Positions 1 to 9,708 of a stretch of DNA of 64,000 nucleotides are shown one piece after another. The position numbers and the translations under genes are program-made. Source of the DNA: Vairimorpha apis BRL 01 (Eukaryota > Microsporidia > Nosematidae); the NCBI GenBank assembly GCA_000447185.1, contig KE647357.1, forward strand, positions 2,573 to 66,572, given 5' to 3'. Under the pieces are notes generated by a model, which was given only the letters and a program-made list of their open reading frames with translations, was not told where the DNA came from and searched no databases. The number at the start of each line of letters is the position of its first letter. Position 1 is the stretch's first letter.

Positions 1-250
1 TATATAATTTGCATATGGTATAGCAAGTTCTCTAAGTCTAGTTAATTCATTTTGTCCAGCTGTATCCCATAATCTAAGTTCTATTATTTTGTTTTAACTT
101 TATATTCAGATTTTGTTGCAGAAAACGTTGTTGTCCTTTTTTGCTCTTCAAACTCCTTATAAAGATGTTTATTTAATAAACTAGTTTTCCACATGATCCA
201 TATCCTATTAAAGTTACCTGTTTAGAAATTTCTAAATCATCTTCTGTCAT
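1..250 (-). CDS. Rho/Rab-like small GTPase, N-terminal part, frameshifted, runs off left edge
   Basis: Reading leftward from the ATG at 250-248, the protein shows a P-loop GYGSCGKTS (G1) and then LWDTAGQ (G3), so it is a Ras-superfamily GTPase. The stretch after G3 (NELTRLRELAIPYANY) resembles the Rho/Rac pattern more than Rab or Arf. Such proteins switch between GTP and GDP states to steer actin, polarity or membrane traffic. The start at 250 is preferred over the ATG at 259 because a CCCC block sits two bases before it. Two breaks interrupt the frame, one in the T4 run at 185-188 and one in the T4 run at 87-90; each is repaired by one extra base. The effector loop and the G4/G5 motifs lie elsewhere or beyond the edge. 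The subfamily is uncertain; the GTPase call is firm. Confidence 0.8.
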
Positions 251-252
251 TA

Positions 253-256
253 GGGG
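253..256 (-). promoter_or_regulatory. CCCC start-site signal of the GTPase gene
   Basis: On the minus strand CCCC lies two bases before the ATG at 250-248 and just inside an upstream in-frame ATG at 259. The position of this microsporidian-type signal favours the downstream ATG. Confidence 0.5.
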
Positions 257-259
257 CAT

Positions 260-1006
260 TAAATTGTTTTACGTATAAAATTAAAAATAAAATTAAATCT
301 TGTTTAATAAAATCAATTTTAGCATGTTTTTTTAAAAAAATATTAATTTTTAAAATTATACTAATATATTTCAAATTAGCAATTTTTAAATGTTTTATAA
401 ACAATTAAAAATTTTATATTATTATTTGAATATATTAATTTTTATAACTTCAAAAAATGAAAAATATTAAAAGATTGTATTATTATTATTGTATAAGCAA
501 AATACATTTAATCAACATTTGCTTCTATTATTAAAAAGATTCGTTCTTGTTAAATAATTTTTATTAATAATAAATATAACTAGATTTTTTAACCCAACAA
601 ATTATTTGAGAGATATTAATAAAATAAAGAGATTTTGAAATAAATATTACAATAAAATTATATAAATAAAATATAATATTGATGTTATATTTTTTCAGAT
701 TAAAAATTTACTTATAAAATCAAAAGATAAATATTTCTGTTTTAATAAAAATATTTATTATAAAAATTAATTTTATATTTTAAAATAATATTAATTTTTC
801 TTTTTTTAAAGATTTGTTTTTACTAAAAAGTTTATTCTTTTATGTTTTATAACAAATTTAGTTAAATAAAATATTGTTCTATGTTTCTAATAAAAAATAA
901 ATTTTATTATCATTCGAGAATATAAAAGATATATATTTAATTATTAAGTTATAATTTTGATAAATCAAAATATTTATTTGATTTATAAACTTATATATAA
1001 TATAAT
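260..1006. other. AT-rich spacer without a gene
   Basis: Nothing coding is visible on either strand. A short string at about 585-605 (TTTTTTAACCCAACAAATTA) resembles the 3' ends of the retroelement copies elsewhere in the window and may be a solo 3' remnant. Confidence 0.5.
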
Positions 1007-1690
1007 ATGTTGTATCCTCATTGTAATAAAGCTAGAAAAACAGTAGATCATATGGCCACAAGATGCGAAAAGATGCTAGGTCAAGATTATATGCGCAGAC
1101 ACAATGCTATTGTTAAATGCATTCATTTGTTATTGTGTAATAAACATAATATAGCAATAGGAAATAAAAAACTGAGAGGATATTTTGTGCAACAAATAGT
1201 CGCAAATAAATATGTCGAAATAAGAGTAGATACAACCATAAAAACAGACGTCAAGATAAGATATAATAAACCTGATATACTGTTAATTGACAAAATTAAG
1301 AAAGAACTACTTATCGTGGAAATAGGAGTCACTTCACTTGACAATTTGCAACAAGTCGAGTCAGAAAAATTTAGGAAATATGATGAACTTGCAAATGAAT
1401 TGGGTTTAATACATGGATGTAAGACAAAGATCATACCATATGTGATAACGTGGGACGGTATAGTGAGTAAATATCACTCTAAACATAGAAAAGAACTTGG
1501 TATCACTGACAGAATTGAGGCATACATTCAGTCTACAACTCTTATAAAGAATCTTGAGAGCATTTCAATGGAGTACAGGAGAGGAGAGAGGATAGCTGAA
1601 ACCGAAGAGGCAGACCAGCAAACAAATGTTTTCCAAGGGCAAATACTAGTGTGAACAAATTATATTATAAAAATAACCCTTAAATAAATA
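1007..1690 (+). mobile_element. 5'-truncated non-LTR retrotransposon copy: zinc motif plus restriction-like endonuclease domain
   Basis: The open frame 1007-1654 is the C-terminal third of a site-specific-type non-LTR element. It begins inside a zinc motif (PHC, then H and C in VDHMATRC), where the first cysteine of the expected CPHC is a tyrosine. It then carries the restriction-like endonuclease core: KPD, about 15 residues later VEIGV, then KYDELANELG and YVITWDGIVSKY. Nothing of the reverse transcriptase is present upstream, as expected from 5' truncation during target-primed reverse transcription. A short 3' tail with AAATAACCC follows the stop. G+C is clearly higher than in the flanks. 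It aligns by eye with the element at 51.7-55.2 kb and with relics near 8.9, 23.4 and 55.8 kb. The frame is open, but a lone endonuclease cannot retrotranspose. Confidence 0.85.
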
Positions 1691-2473
1691 ATTTTAATAT
1701 AATATGTTGTTATTTTTTATAAAACAATTACTTGATTTTAATATTAAAAAAGACTTTTATTAACTGCATATAAAATTAATAACATTAAACATCTATTATT
1801 TTATTATTAAAAAGTACAAATTTTAAATACTAAGTTTATTTTTAAATAAATTTAATATAAATTAGAACATATAGTAATTTATATGTAAGTAAATTTTTTT
1901 AACTAATATTTAATTATTTTTATAATTTATGCTAAAAAAATTTAATTTCACAAAAATACAAATTAAAGATTAGTTTTTTTATATAGATTATTTAATTTTA
2001 TAGTTTACATTTATAACAATAAATTATTTTTTATATTATTAATAATTTTCAAAATTATATTATTGTTTAAGTTAAATTAATTTATTTTTAAAATTTAATT
2101 TATTTTTTCTAAGTTATATAAATATATATTTTTTAAAATTTTTTTTAATAATATAACTTTAATTTTTTATTAAATTAAAAATTAGATATAGAATTTGAGG
2201 TATTTTTATTTAAAAATGTTTAATATAATTAAACAAAATTAAAATGCATATTTATTGATTTTACAACTATAATATAAGTAAAATGTTTTTAAAAGAAATT
2301 AAAAAGTAGTTAATAATAAAAAAAAATTATTCTAAATCTAGTACTTTTAGTATGTAAAAAATCCTAATCACAAATAAAATATATTTTATTTTTAATTTAA
2401 CACTATAACAAACTTGTCAATAATTATATATTATATTTGAAATTTTAAATAAAATTAAATTAAATAAACAAAA
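1691..2473. other. AT-rich spacer
   Basis: No supported gene, RNA or repeat is seen. Confidence 0.5.
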
Positions 2474-3619
2474 TTATTTTATTAATGATAAAATCCAATC
2501 AGTAAAATTTTCCTTTTGTATAACATTTTCATAGAAAAATCTCCATTCTTTGCAAAATTGTGCAAAATTTAAATTACTTTTTTTTCTATCATACAAGGAT
2601 CAAACATAAAATTCATTAAAGCATCTTTTTGGGAAGAATATTTATTAAACATATTATTTAAAATATATCTAAAATTTAACTTATGATTTAATGTTTGATA
2701 AACAAAAATTCTATCAGTACTTATACATTCAGAAATTGACATATCACCTGTGCATCCAACAATTTTTTCACTATTAAGTAATAAACAATCATATTCAACC
2801 TTACTTAACACATCATATGAATCTATTTGTATGAATTTATCATTAACCATCAATTCTAATTGATATTTTTTAGTTCTTCTAATCATAAAATTACCCATTC
2901 TATTAATATAATATAAAATAGTATATTTAGAAGTAAATCCTTTTGTTTTTTTTCTTCTTCTAATAAGTTAAATACTGTTTCAAAATTTTCATTATGAATT
3001 TCAAAACTATAATTTGTAAGAATTCTAATATTAGTCAATTTTGTATAATCTAATATTAAATTGATGAAATAAAAAAGTGAAAAAACATCTTTAACTATAT
3101 CAAGTTTTGCATAATAAGTAAAATAGTATGGTGATTTTATCATATCTTTAATAAGTGTTACATTATACGTCTGATTAATGTTTAAGTATTTCAATTTTCT
3201 CGGTAAATTTTCCCAATTAGTGATATGTTTGTAAATGTTTGTAAAATCTTTTAATAAAAATTTTATATTATCTGTTGATTTACCATACTCATCAATATTA
3301 ATTACCTTTTTATGATGAAATTGATCATACATTAAAAAATGAAAATTAATTATATAATCATAAAAATTAACTAAATATTCTAAATTAATTTGAGAAGAAT
3401 TATATACGTTGAAATTGCAATGTAAGCTTTCTAAATTATCACAATTTTTAAATACATGATTTTTCTTTAAAAAATTAATTTGTTTTTCCATGCAATTGTA
3501 AAATACCACTTTAATATCGTGAAAAGGAACAATTTCTTCAAAAAGACGAAATCCCCAGCTTATGTCTCCAAAACCAGCTTCTACTTTTATCAAGGCTATA
3601 ATTTTTTATTTTTTGTCAT
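2474..3619 (-). CDS. Possible GT-B-type glycosyltransferase, three frameshifts
   Basis: The joined frame is about 380 codons. It starts at the ATG at 3619 and is broken in the T6 run at 3602-3607, the A4 run at 2887-2890 and the T8 run at 2578-2585; one extra base repairs each. After a beta-strand-like start (IIALIK) comes VEAGFGDISWGFRLFEEI, a glycine-rich turn followed by a helix as at the N-terminus of GT-B enzymes. Near the C-terminus, LLLNSEKIVGCTGDMSISEC, IST and then FVYQTLNHK resemble the donor-site segment of such enzymes. The end is rich in aromatic residues (FCKEWRFF, DWIL). Length and motif order recall the bacterial rhamnosyltransferase EarP, but this is from memory of the family and weak. 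Without a search the safe statement is an unrecognised protein with GT-B-like features. The next gene on the same strand is the CEF1-like protein at 3750. Confidence 0.35.
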
Positions 3620-3749
3620 TAATAAGGTATATAAAAAATCATTTTTTTAATTTAAAATATTTAGTGTATAATTGGTCTAAAATTTTTAAACTTTATGTCT
3701 CAGTAAAAAAATAAAAATTTGCTAGATTTAATACTTTAGATATATGATA

Positions 3750-4148
3750 TTACTTTTTTATTCTATTTACAGCACAGTCCAACAATGCATAATCATTATC
3801 ATCAATTGAATCTTTCAATTCATTATATTTAAAAGTATCCAAATCTTTATAAACTAAATTTAAATACTTCTCATAACAATCCTGTTCACATTTATTCAAA
3901 ATTTCACCAATAAGTTTCCATTGGGGTTTTAGATGTTTCGAAATTTCTAATAATTTACTTATATCCTCATCAGTCCAGATTGAATTTTTACAAAGAAAAT
4001 CATAGTATCTTGATTTACATTCCATAGCTGTTCGTTTAAGAATTGTTGCAATTTTACTCCATTTATTCAAACCATATTTCATAATACTCATCTTTAGAAT
4101 TTCATCTTCTGATTTTTTCCATGGTTTGTCAATTTTTTCTAAAGCCAT
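3750..4148 (-). CDS. CEF1: CEF1/CDC5-type Myb-domain splicing factor, short form
   Basis: The 132-residue protein is nearly all DNA/RNA-binding Myb repeats. R1 (about residues 10-51) contains PWKKSEDEILKMSIMKYGLN and KWSKIATILKRTAMECKSRY. R2 (about 55-98) contains IWTDEDISKLLEISKHLKPQ and W-K-L-I-G-E-I-L. The R2 wording, with a run of residues ending in PQW, is typical of CDC5L/Cef1 rather than of transcription-factor Mybs. Cef1 is the core scaffold of the Prp19 complex in the activated spliceosome. Here the long C-terminal tail of yeast and human proteins is missing, as expected for a reduced microsporidian version. A CCC block (4158-4156 on the minus strand) precedes the ATG by seven bases. 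The frame is intact. Confidence 0.8.
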   Translation of the reverse strand: MALEKIDKPWKKSEDEILKMSIMKYGLNKWSKIATILKRTAMECKSRYYDFLCKNSIWTDEDISKLLEISKHLKPQWKLIGEILNKCEQDCYEKYLNLVYKDLDTFKYNELKDSIDDNDYALLDCAVNRIKK

Positions 4149-4285
4149 TTAAAAAGGGTGTAAACTTTTTGAATAAAAAAATTCTTTCAAATTTATTAAT
4201 TATTTTCTTTATTTTATTAATACAAATAACGTTAATAACTTATTAAAAATTATAATTATTTATTTTCACAATAACAAATTATATT

Positions 4286-5165
4286 TTAAAAATGTTTTTC
4301 TTTAATTTCTGCTAAAATAATTTTGATTGTAGAAATTATTTCCAATAGATCATTTTCTGTAATTTCTTCTTTATTAATAAATGTGTGTAATTTGTCTATT
4401 TTTTTTCTTTTAAATATTTTATTTTTATACATTCATTTCTAATATTACACAATATTTCTTTTAAACTATCTATTTTATTTTCTTTATAATCTTGTAATAA
4501 ATCAATTAAATTATTTACAGTTATTTTTAATTTATCTTCTTCAAATACATATCGATTTTTAATAATAAGTTTAAAAATATTAAAAAATTCATTTTGAAGT
4601 AGTTCTTTTCTTACTTTATTGTCTTCAATTTTTTTATAAATTTCTATAGTTTTTTTATATATATTATATTGTTTTAATCCAGAATATTTAGATTTATCTA
4701 TTTTATCTACCAACAATTCGTAATTAAAAAGAATTTCTATTGAATTATCAAATTGCTGATCTATTTTTTTTGATTAAAATTGTACATATAAGCGACAATT
4801 TTATCTTCAGAATATCTATTTTTCAAATAGTCTAAAAATAATTTATATTTAAAATCTTTATTTTCTTCATTTATCAAATCTTCTTCTAATTTTAAAACAG
4901 TCAAAATTTTTTTAATATCTTCTATACTATCATTTACATTTGCATTGTATCTTAAATTATAAACATGTAGTACATCCGAAACTAAATTTTTAAATTTATC
5001 TTCTTTTAATTTAAATAATTTTTTCCTCATTTTTTTATCTGTTTTATCATATTCTTCTCCATTTCTTCTATGAATATCATTAATTACATCGTGCATTAAA
5101 TCATTAAAACTACTATCAGGAAGTGACAACATTTTAACAATTGAATCATTGCTTTCTTTCACCAT
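4286..5165 (-). CDS. Spa2/GIT homology-domain (SHD) protein, two frameshifts
   Basis: I place the start at the ATG at 5165, with a GGGG block nine bases upstream on the minus strand, rather than at an ATG 54 bases further up. Two SHD-like repeats follow near the N-terminus: KMLSLPDSSFNDLMHDVIND then IHRR, and KKLFKLKEDKFKNLVSDVLH then VYNLRY. They fit the family pattern KL..L....F..L..DV.....RR. In fungi Spa2 and Sph1 are polarisome scaffolds that tether MAPK modules and formin regulators; in animals the domain occurs in GIT proteins. The rest is helical and lysine-rich. The frame breaks in the T8 runs at 4764-4771 and 4399-4406, each repaired by one added base. The domain call is by eye and moderately sure; the role is inferred. 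Confidence 0.55.
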
Positions 5166-5173
5166 ACTAAAAT

Positions 5174-5177
5174 CCCC
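5174..5177 (-). promoter_or_regulatory. GGGG start-site signal
   Basis: The plus-strand CCCC reads GGGG on the coding (minus) strand, nine bases before the ATG at 5165. It lies inside the longer open frame and so favours the shorter protein. Confidence 0.45.
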
Positions 5178-5219
5178 TAAAAAATTTTGCATAGTAAATT
5201 TAACATGGTTAGTATCCAT

Positions 5220-5649
5220 TAATTATTATTGTTTAAAGTAAATTTATTTATGTTTCATAAATTTAATCATATCAAACATAAACAAAATGTTTCATAATTA
5301 AAATTTACTTTATTTTAGATTTAAACCAGTGTAAAAATATTAATATCAATAAATTTAAAAAAATTAAAAATATTATACACCTTTTGATAAATTTAAATTT
5401 TTTTTAAAAAAAGCAATATTATTGTAAACTAAAAATTCAATATACTTTTTAGAAATTTTTTTTTCACTAAAAACAATTTTATAAGTCAATTTTTATCAAT
5501 GTAATATATGATAAAATATCTATATATTTAATTATAAAACAACCAAAAGTATTATAATAAAACATCATAATAAGTTTAAGAAATCTATAAAATCATTGTT
5601 TATTATTTGATCATGAAATATAATATACATTTGCTATTTACCCTAAAAA
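5220..5649. other. Divergent intergenic region
   Basis: This 430-base AT-rich gap separates the minus-strand SHD gene from the plus-strand RFC gene, so it presumably holds both promoters. No sharp motif is seen except the CCC at 5641-5643 just before the RFC start. Confidence 0.5.
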
Positions 5650-6564
5650 ATGAATGGGCCATTTGTAGAAAAATATAGACCAACTACTTTTGATGATATT
5701 GAAGGAAATAAAGAAGTAATTGAATGTTTAAAGTCAATGATAAAATCAAAGTTTTTTCCAAATATGCTATTTTATGGACCTCCTGGTACTGGTAAAACTA
5801 CTTGTATTCGAATTATTGCGAAAACTTTACCTTATACAAGTGTTTTAGAACTTAATGCTAGTGATGAAAGAGGTATAAAAATTGTTCGACATACAATTAA
5901 AGAATTTGCATCTACATATAGTAAAACATTGAAACTAGTAATATTAGATGAAGTCGATTTTATGACCAGAGATGCTCAAAATGCTCTTCGAAGGATTATG
6001 GAAGATTATTTTCAAACTACTAGATTCTGTCTCATTGCAAATTATCCTAAAAAAATCATACCTCCTATATTAAGCAGATGTTCAAAATTAAGATTTAATC
6101 CTATTACAAAGATTAATAAAAGTGTAATTGATATTTGCAAAACAGAAAATATAGAAATTGATAATGATGGGTTAGATTGGTTAATCAAAACTAGCTATGG
6201 AGACATGAGAAAATTAATTAATGATATACAAGGTATACAAAATTCGTATGGGAAAATCAATAAGAATACAGTTATGCAATTCAATGGTTTACTTACAGAA
6301 GATAATTATTTTGATTTATATAATTTACTTTTGACAGAAGAAATCGAAATTATAAAAAATAAATTTATTGAAATAAAAAATAATAAATCAATTGATTTAC
6401 TTTCTATTATAACAGAAATTACAAATTTTATTTTACAATCCGATCTTAAAAGTAAATTAATCATTTTGAAAAAATTAAGTGAAATTGAATATAGATTAAA
6501 TTTAGGATGTAATGAAATTGTGCAAATAAATGCATTAATAGGAATTTTTATTTTATATAGATAA
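5650..6564 (+). CDS. RFC3: Replication factor C small subunit (RFC3; human RFC5 type)
   Basis: This is an AAA+ clamp-loader subunit that helps load PCNA at primer-template junctions. The order of motifs is complete: VEKYRPTTFDDIEG (RFC box II), Walker A GPPGTGKT at residues 43-50, LNASDERG at about 68-75, Walker B DEVD at 100-103, AQNALRRIMEDY (sensor-adjacent helix), sensor 1 IANY, the arginine-finger motif SRC at 142-144, and GDMRKLIND (sensor 2). The DEVD form and the ALRRIMEDY/RFC.IANY wording fit the Rfc3 ortholog best among small subunits. At 304 residues it is shorter than the usual 340 or so, mainly at the C-terminal collar. CCC at 5641-5643 lies six bases before the ATG. The frame is intact. 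Confidence 0.9.
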   Translation: MNGPFVEKYRPTTFDDIEGNKEVIECLKSMIKSKFFPNMLFYGPPGTGKTTCIRIIAKTLPYTSVLELNASDERGIKIVRHTIKEFASTYSKTLKLVILDEVDFMTRDAQNALRRIMEDYFQTTRFCLIANYPKKIIPPILSRCSKLRFNPITKINKSVIDICKTENIEIDNDGLDWLIKTSYGDMRKLINDIQGIQNSYGKINKNTVMQFNGLLTEDNYFDLYNLLLTEEIEIIKNKFIEIKNNKSIDLLSIITEITNFILQSDLKSKLIILKKLSEIEYRLNLGCNEIVQINALIGIFILYR

Positions 6565-6689
6565 ATCTACTAAATACTGTATTTTATTATGTAAATTATA
6601 AATTTCTTTGGTTATTATTTAAAATTAATATGGTTTTTAGAATATTAAAAAATAAAATTATTGTAGTTTTTTGAAAAATATTTTTGTAT

Positions 6690-6692
6690 CCC
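6690..6692 (+). promoter_or_regulatory. CCC start-site signal
   Basis: CCC ends six bases before the ATG at 6699 and selects it over an upstream in-frame TTG. Confidence 0.45.
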
Positions 6693-6698
6693 ATTTAC

Positions 6699-8065
6699 AT
6701 GACTAATGATAAAGATTTGGAATTATTTCTTTTATATCAAATAAATTCCATAGAAGATAATGGAAACATATTAAAAGACTATAACGATAATCTTGAGATA
6801 ATTTCTGCAATATTAAAAGATAATCCAGAATTGATTAATGTACTAAATAAATCAAAATTTTTAAAGTATCATTCAATTTTACTTTTAAAAAATCATCCTT
6901 CAGAAATATTTAATTTTTTAAATTTACATTTTATAAATTTATGTTTACCAGAAATATATTTTTCAAAAAAATTTATATTTTTTCTTACAGATAATTTGTA
7001 TGAAAATTTATTTGCTGATTATTTGCCAAATATTCGATTTTCATATAATCTTATTTCTAAGCATGATTTTTTATTAAGTTTGTTTTATGAATGTGGATAT
7101 TTTTCATTATTAAATTCTATTATAAATATTGATGTGTGTAAATTTTATAATTTAATATTTAAAAATGTATTATATGATTCAAATTTAGAATCTAAAGAAA
7201 TTAAAAAAAATTATGATGTTTTTTATGAAATTCAAAGACGAAATTTTGATAACGAAATTGTTTTCAAAGAAAATAATTTATTTTTTTTCAAAAATATTTC
7301 ATACGGAAAACGTGGATCCAAGATACATGAAAAAATCTATAATGAGCTTGAATTGTCGTCTTTATTTAACTTAATTGTATATGATGTTTTAGAAATGATT
7401 AATGTGATTAATTATAAAAAAATAATTTTAATTTTTTAGTAGACAACAAGGATATAATTCAAGGTTGTTTAGAAAAAAATATTGAATGTTTAAGATTTGT
7501 TCGTATTTATTATACAGAATTTGATTCTCTTTCAAATATTAACTTTTACAAAAAGATTGTTAAATTTATTAATATAGATGATTATAATCTTAGTTACGAA
7601 GTTTTATTAATTTTGATTTCAAATCCAAATATTGAAAATTTGCAAAAAATATTTACAGAAAAAATATTAAAAAAGATTTTTGAAATATTAGAATTTACAA
7701 TAATAGAATGTACTAAATGTTTAACATCAAAATGTAAGGGTATTTGTACTCTAAATCATATACTTGATTTTTTACTTAAAGTTTATAATTCAATTAATAA
7801 ACACTATTTTTATAAAATTAGTATTTTAATTTTATTAAATGAAATAGGGAAATTGATAGAACATGAATTTATTTATTTATTTTATTTTGACATAATTTCA
7901 TATTTTAAAAGTAAAAAATATAATATTTCAAGAATATTATTTCCATATTCAAAAAAGAAAAATTCTAATTTAAAAAATATAAACGAAGATGAATTTGGAA
8001 TGGATAAAATAAAAGAATCAAAACAATTTACTGAAAATAAACTGGAAGATAGTGATAGTATTTAA
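6699..8065 (+). CDS. Helical protein of unknown function, one frameshift; faint SAPS-like character
   Basis: The frame from 6699 stops at 7439 but continues in the next frame to 8065. One extra T in the T6 run at 7432-7437 joins them into about 455 residues. The protein is almost entirely alpha-helical, rich in Leu, Ile, Phe, Asn and Lys, and has no signal peptide. A segment DFLLSLFYECGYFSLLNSII and the late motif NEDEFG faintly recall SAPS-domain subunits of the Sit4/PP6 phosphatase, which are helical repeats of this kind, but I would not rely on this. It is followed tail-to-tail by BUD20 with only 15 bases between stop codons. No catalytic motif is visible. Confidence 0.6.
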
Positions 8066-8080
8066 ATAAATATAAAATTA

Positions 8081-8392
8081 TTAAAATAAACCTACTGCCA
8101 TTTCTGCATGCTTTTGTGTATGAATTACGTCACCTAATTCTTTGACTCTTTTTTTATGCACTTTTGATTTTTTATGTGTACTTAAAGCATTATCAGAAAT
8201 AAAAAATCTGTCACATTCTATACAATAATATTTACTTTCTTTGTTGAACTCATCATCAATAGGTATGATATTATTCAAAATATTTCGTTGTATCTGGTCA
8301 AGACCAAGAGTTCCTTCTTTTTTTAATCTTGAAGAATTTATTCGTCTTTTATTTTTTTGTTTATGTGCTTGTTGAGTTTTCTGACGAGCCAT
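8081..8392 (-). CDS. BUD20: BUD20/ZNF593-type C2H2 zinc-finger ribosome biogenesis factor
   Basis: The 103-residue protein has a basic N-terminus (MARQKTQQAHKQKNKRR), then GLDQIQRNI, then one C2H2 finger (YYCIECDRFF, later STHKKSKVH) followed directly by KKRVKEL and a final AEMAVGL. This finger with the KVHKKRVKEL tail is diagnostic of the Bud20/ZNF593 family, a shuttling pre-60S export factor. The yeast protein is longer mainly at its N- and C-terminal extensions. The start at 8392 is chosen over a longer frame because CCC directly abuts the ATG on the minus strand and because family members begin with a short basic tail. It is intact and convergent with the preceding gene. Confidence 0.85.
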   Translation of the reverse strand: MARQKTQQAHKQKNKRRINSSRLKKEGTLGLDQIQRNILNNIIPIDDEFNKESKYYCIECDRFFISDNALSTHKKSKVHKKRVKELGDVIHTQKHAEMAVGLF

Positions 8393-8395
8393 GGG
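8393..8395 (-). promoter_or_regulatory. CCC immediately upstream of the BUD20 start
   Basis: On the minus strand the sequence reads TTACCCATG. The motif selects this internal ATG over an ATG eleven codons upstream. Confidence 0.45.
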
Positions 8396-8736
8396 TAAGA
8401 TTTTTTTAATAAAATTATTCTTCAAATTTTATGGAATTTTTTATTTGTTTTATAAATACAAAAAATAAATTTTCAATAATTTTTTTATATTGATTTAAGA
8501 ACAAAATTAAATAAAATTTTAAAGAGTTATTTTTTAAAAACATATAAATTGATTAGAAAAACTAAATATGAATTAATTTTTAAAACATATATTTAATGAT
8601 ATTTTTATTATTTAGGTTTTTTCTATATTAAAAAAAAACTTATTATGTGTGTACACTGTGTATAGTTTATATAATATATATTTGATAATTTTATTATTAA
8701 TATATTTATTTATGAAACCAAAGATTTCATTAAGTC

Positions 8737-9045
8737 TTAAGTTTTTGTATCTGCGTCGTAATAACTAATTCTCTTATGTATACTAGTCACGTACTCGATT
8801 GCGCTTCCATCTTCTCTCAAGCCTTGCTTTTATTCAAATAAAATGCTTTCAAGAGTTTTTTTTATTACCCTGGCCTGAATGTATGCCTCGATCCTGTTGT
8901 ATATACAGAGCTCTCTATTATACTTGCTGTTATATTTCGTAACCAACCCGTCCCAAGTCACGACATATGTGATTATTATGATATTACATTTGTGTTTTAA
9001 CCCTAACTTTCTTGCTAGTAACTCGTATTTTCTTGACTTTTCTAA
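8737..9045 (-). mobile_element. Retrotransposon relic: C-terminal end of the endonuclease domain
   Basis: On the minus strand the sequence encodes KYELLARKLGLKHKC, then YVVTWDGLVTKYNSKY, then NRIEAYIQARVIKKTLESI. This matches position for position the endonuclease tail of the copies at 1.0-1.7 kb and 51.9-52.3 kb. A TAA interrupts the frame after LESILFE, and the continuation ends at ADTKT. Nothing of the element lies upstream of about 9045, so this is a 5'-truncated dead copy. G+C is visibly higher than in the flanks. Confidence 0.8.
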
Positions 9046-9499
9046 TTGATAATTTTATATAATAACATTATATTTTAAAAACATATTTAAAAAACAACAC
9101 AAATTATTATTGTAATTTATATAATATTAATAACAATAAATATTCATATAATTAATATTACATTAAAATTGTGTTAATTTTTATATATCAATAAAAAATA
9201 AAATATATTTATTAAATTATTAAATTAAAAAACAACAATTATTCATTATAAATAATGCTACTATAACAATAAAACTTATTTTTAATTTTTCTTCAAATTT
9301 TTCGCATTTTATTATAATTTTTTTTAAAAAAACAATTAAGAATAAATATTTAATTTTATCGATTAACATTACATTTAGATATATCAATATTTTGAATTTA
9401 ATAAAATATGATTACATTTATATAAAATCAATTTTTTATCAAAGATAATAAAATAATTAACAAATTAGATTTCGAAATAATTTTATTTTTTTAATTTGT
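9046..9499. other. AT-rich spacer
   Basis: Nothing supported is seen. Confidence 0.5.
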
Positions 9500-9708
9500 T
9501 CATTTCATATTATCATCGTTTTTTGAAGGTCTACCTCGTTTTTTTTATTTCCTTTTTTTGATTGTACGTCATCTCCTACACTATTTTTGCTAATTTTGCT
9601 CTCAGTTTGTTCTTTATCTTTATCAGTGTTTTTAGTACTGTTTAATTTACTTTTATTTTCATTTTCAATATTTTTCTTTGGCCTTCCTCGTTTTTTTGTA
9701 TCTGGCAT
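9500..9708 (-). CDS. Small AT-hook protein with two hooks, one frameshift
   Basis: The 70-residue protein begins MPDTKKRGRPKKN, a canonical AT-hook (RGRP with flanking lysines) that binds the minor groove of AT-rich DNA. After a charged Lys/Asn/Ser/Thr linker, a second hook KKRGRPSKN appears when one A is added to the A8 run (T8 at 9539-9546). Without that base the frame ends in an unrelated tail (DLQKTMII). Restoring two equivalent hooks is good evidence that the break is an indel. A small double-hook protein recalls HMGA chromatin proteins, a fitting partner for so AT-rich a genome, but its role is inferred. No CCC/GGG start signal is seen. Confidence 0.65.

Noticed and set aside
1123..1434. 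Minus-strand frame opposite the endonuclease copy
   Set aside because: It is antisense to the recognisable KPD...VEIGV endonuclease core.
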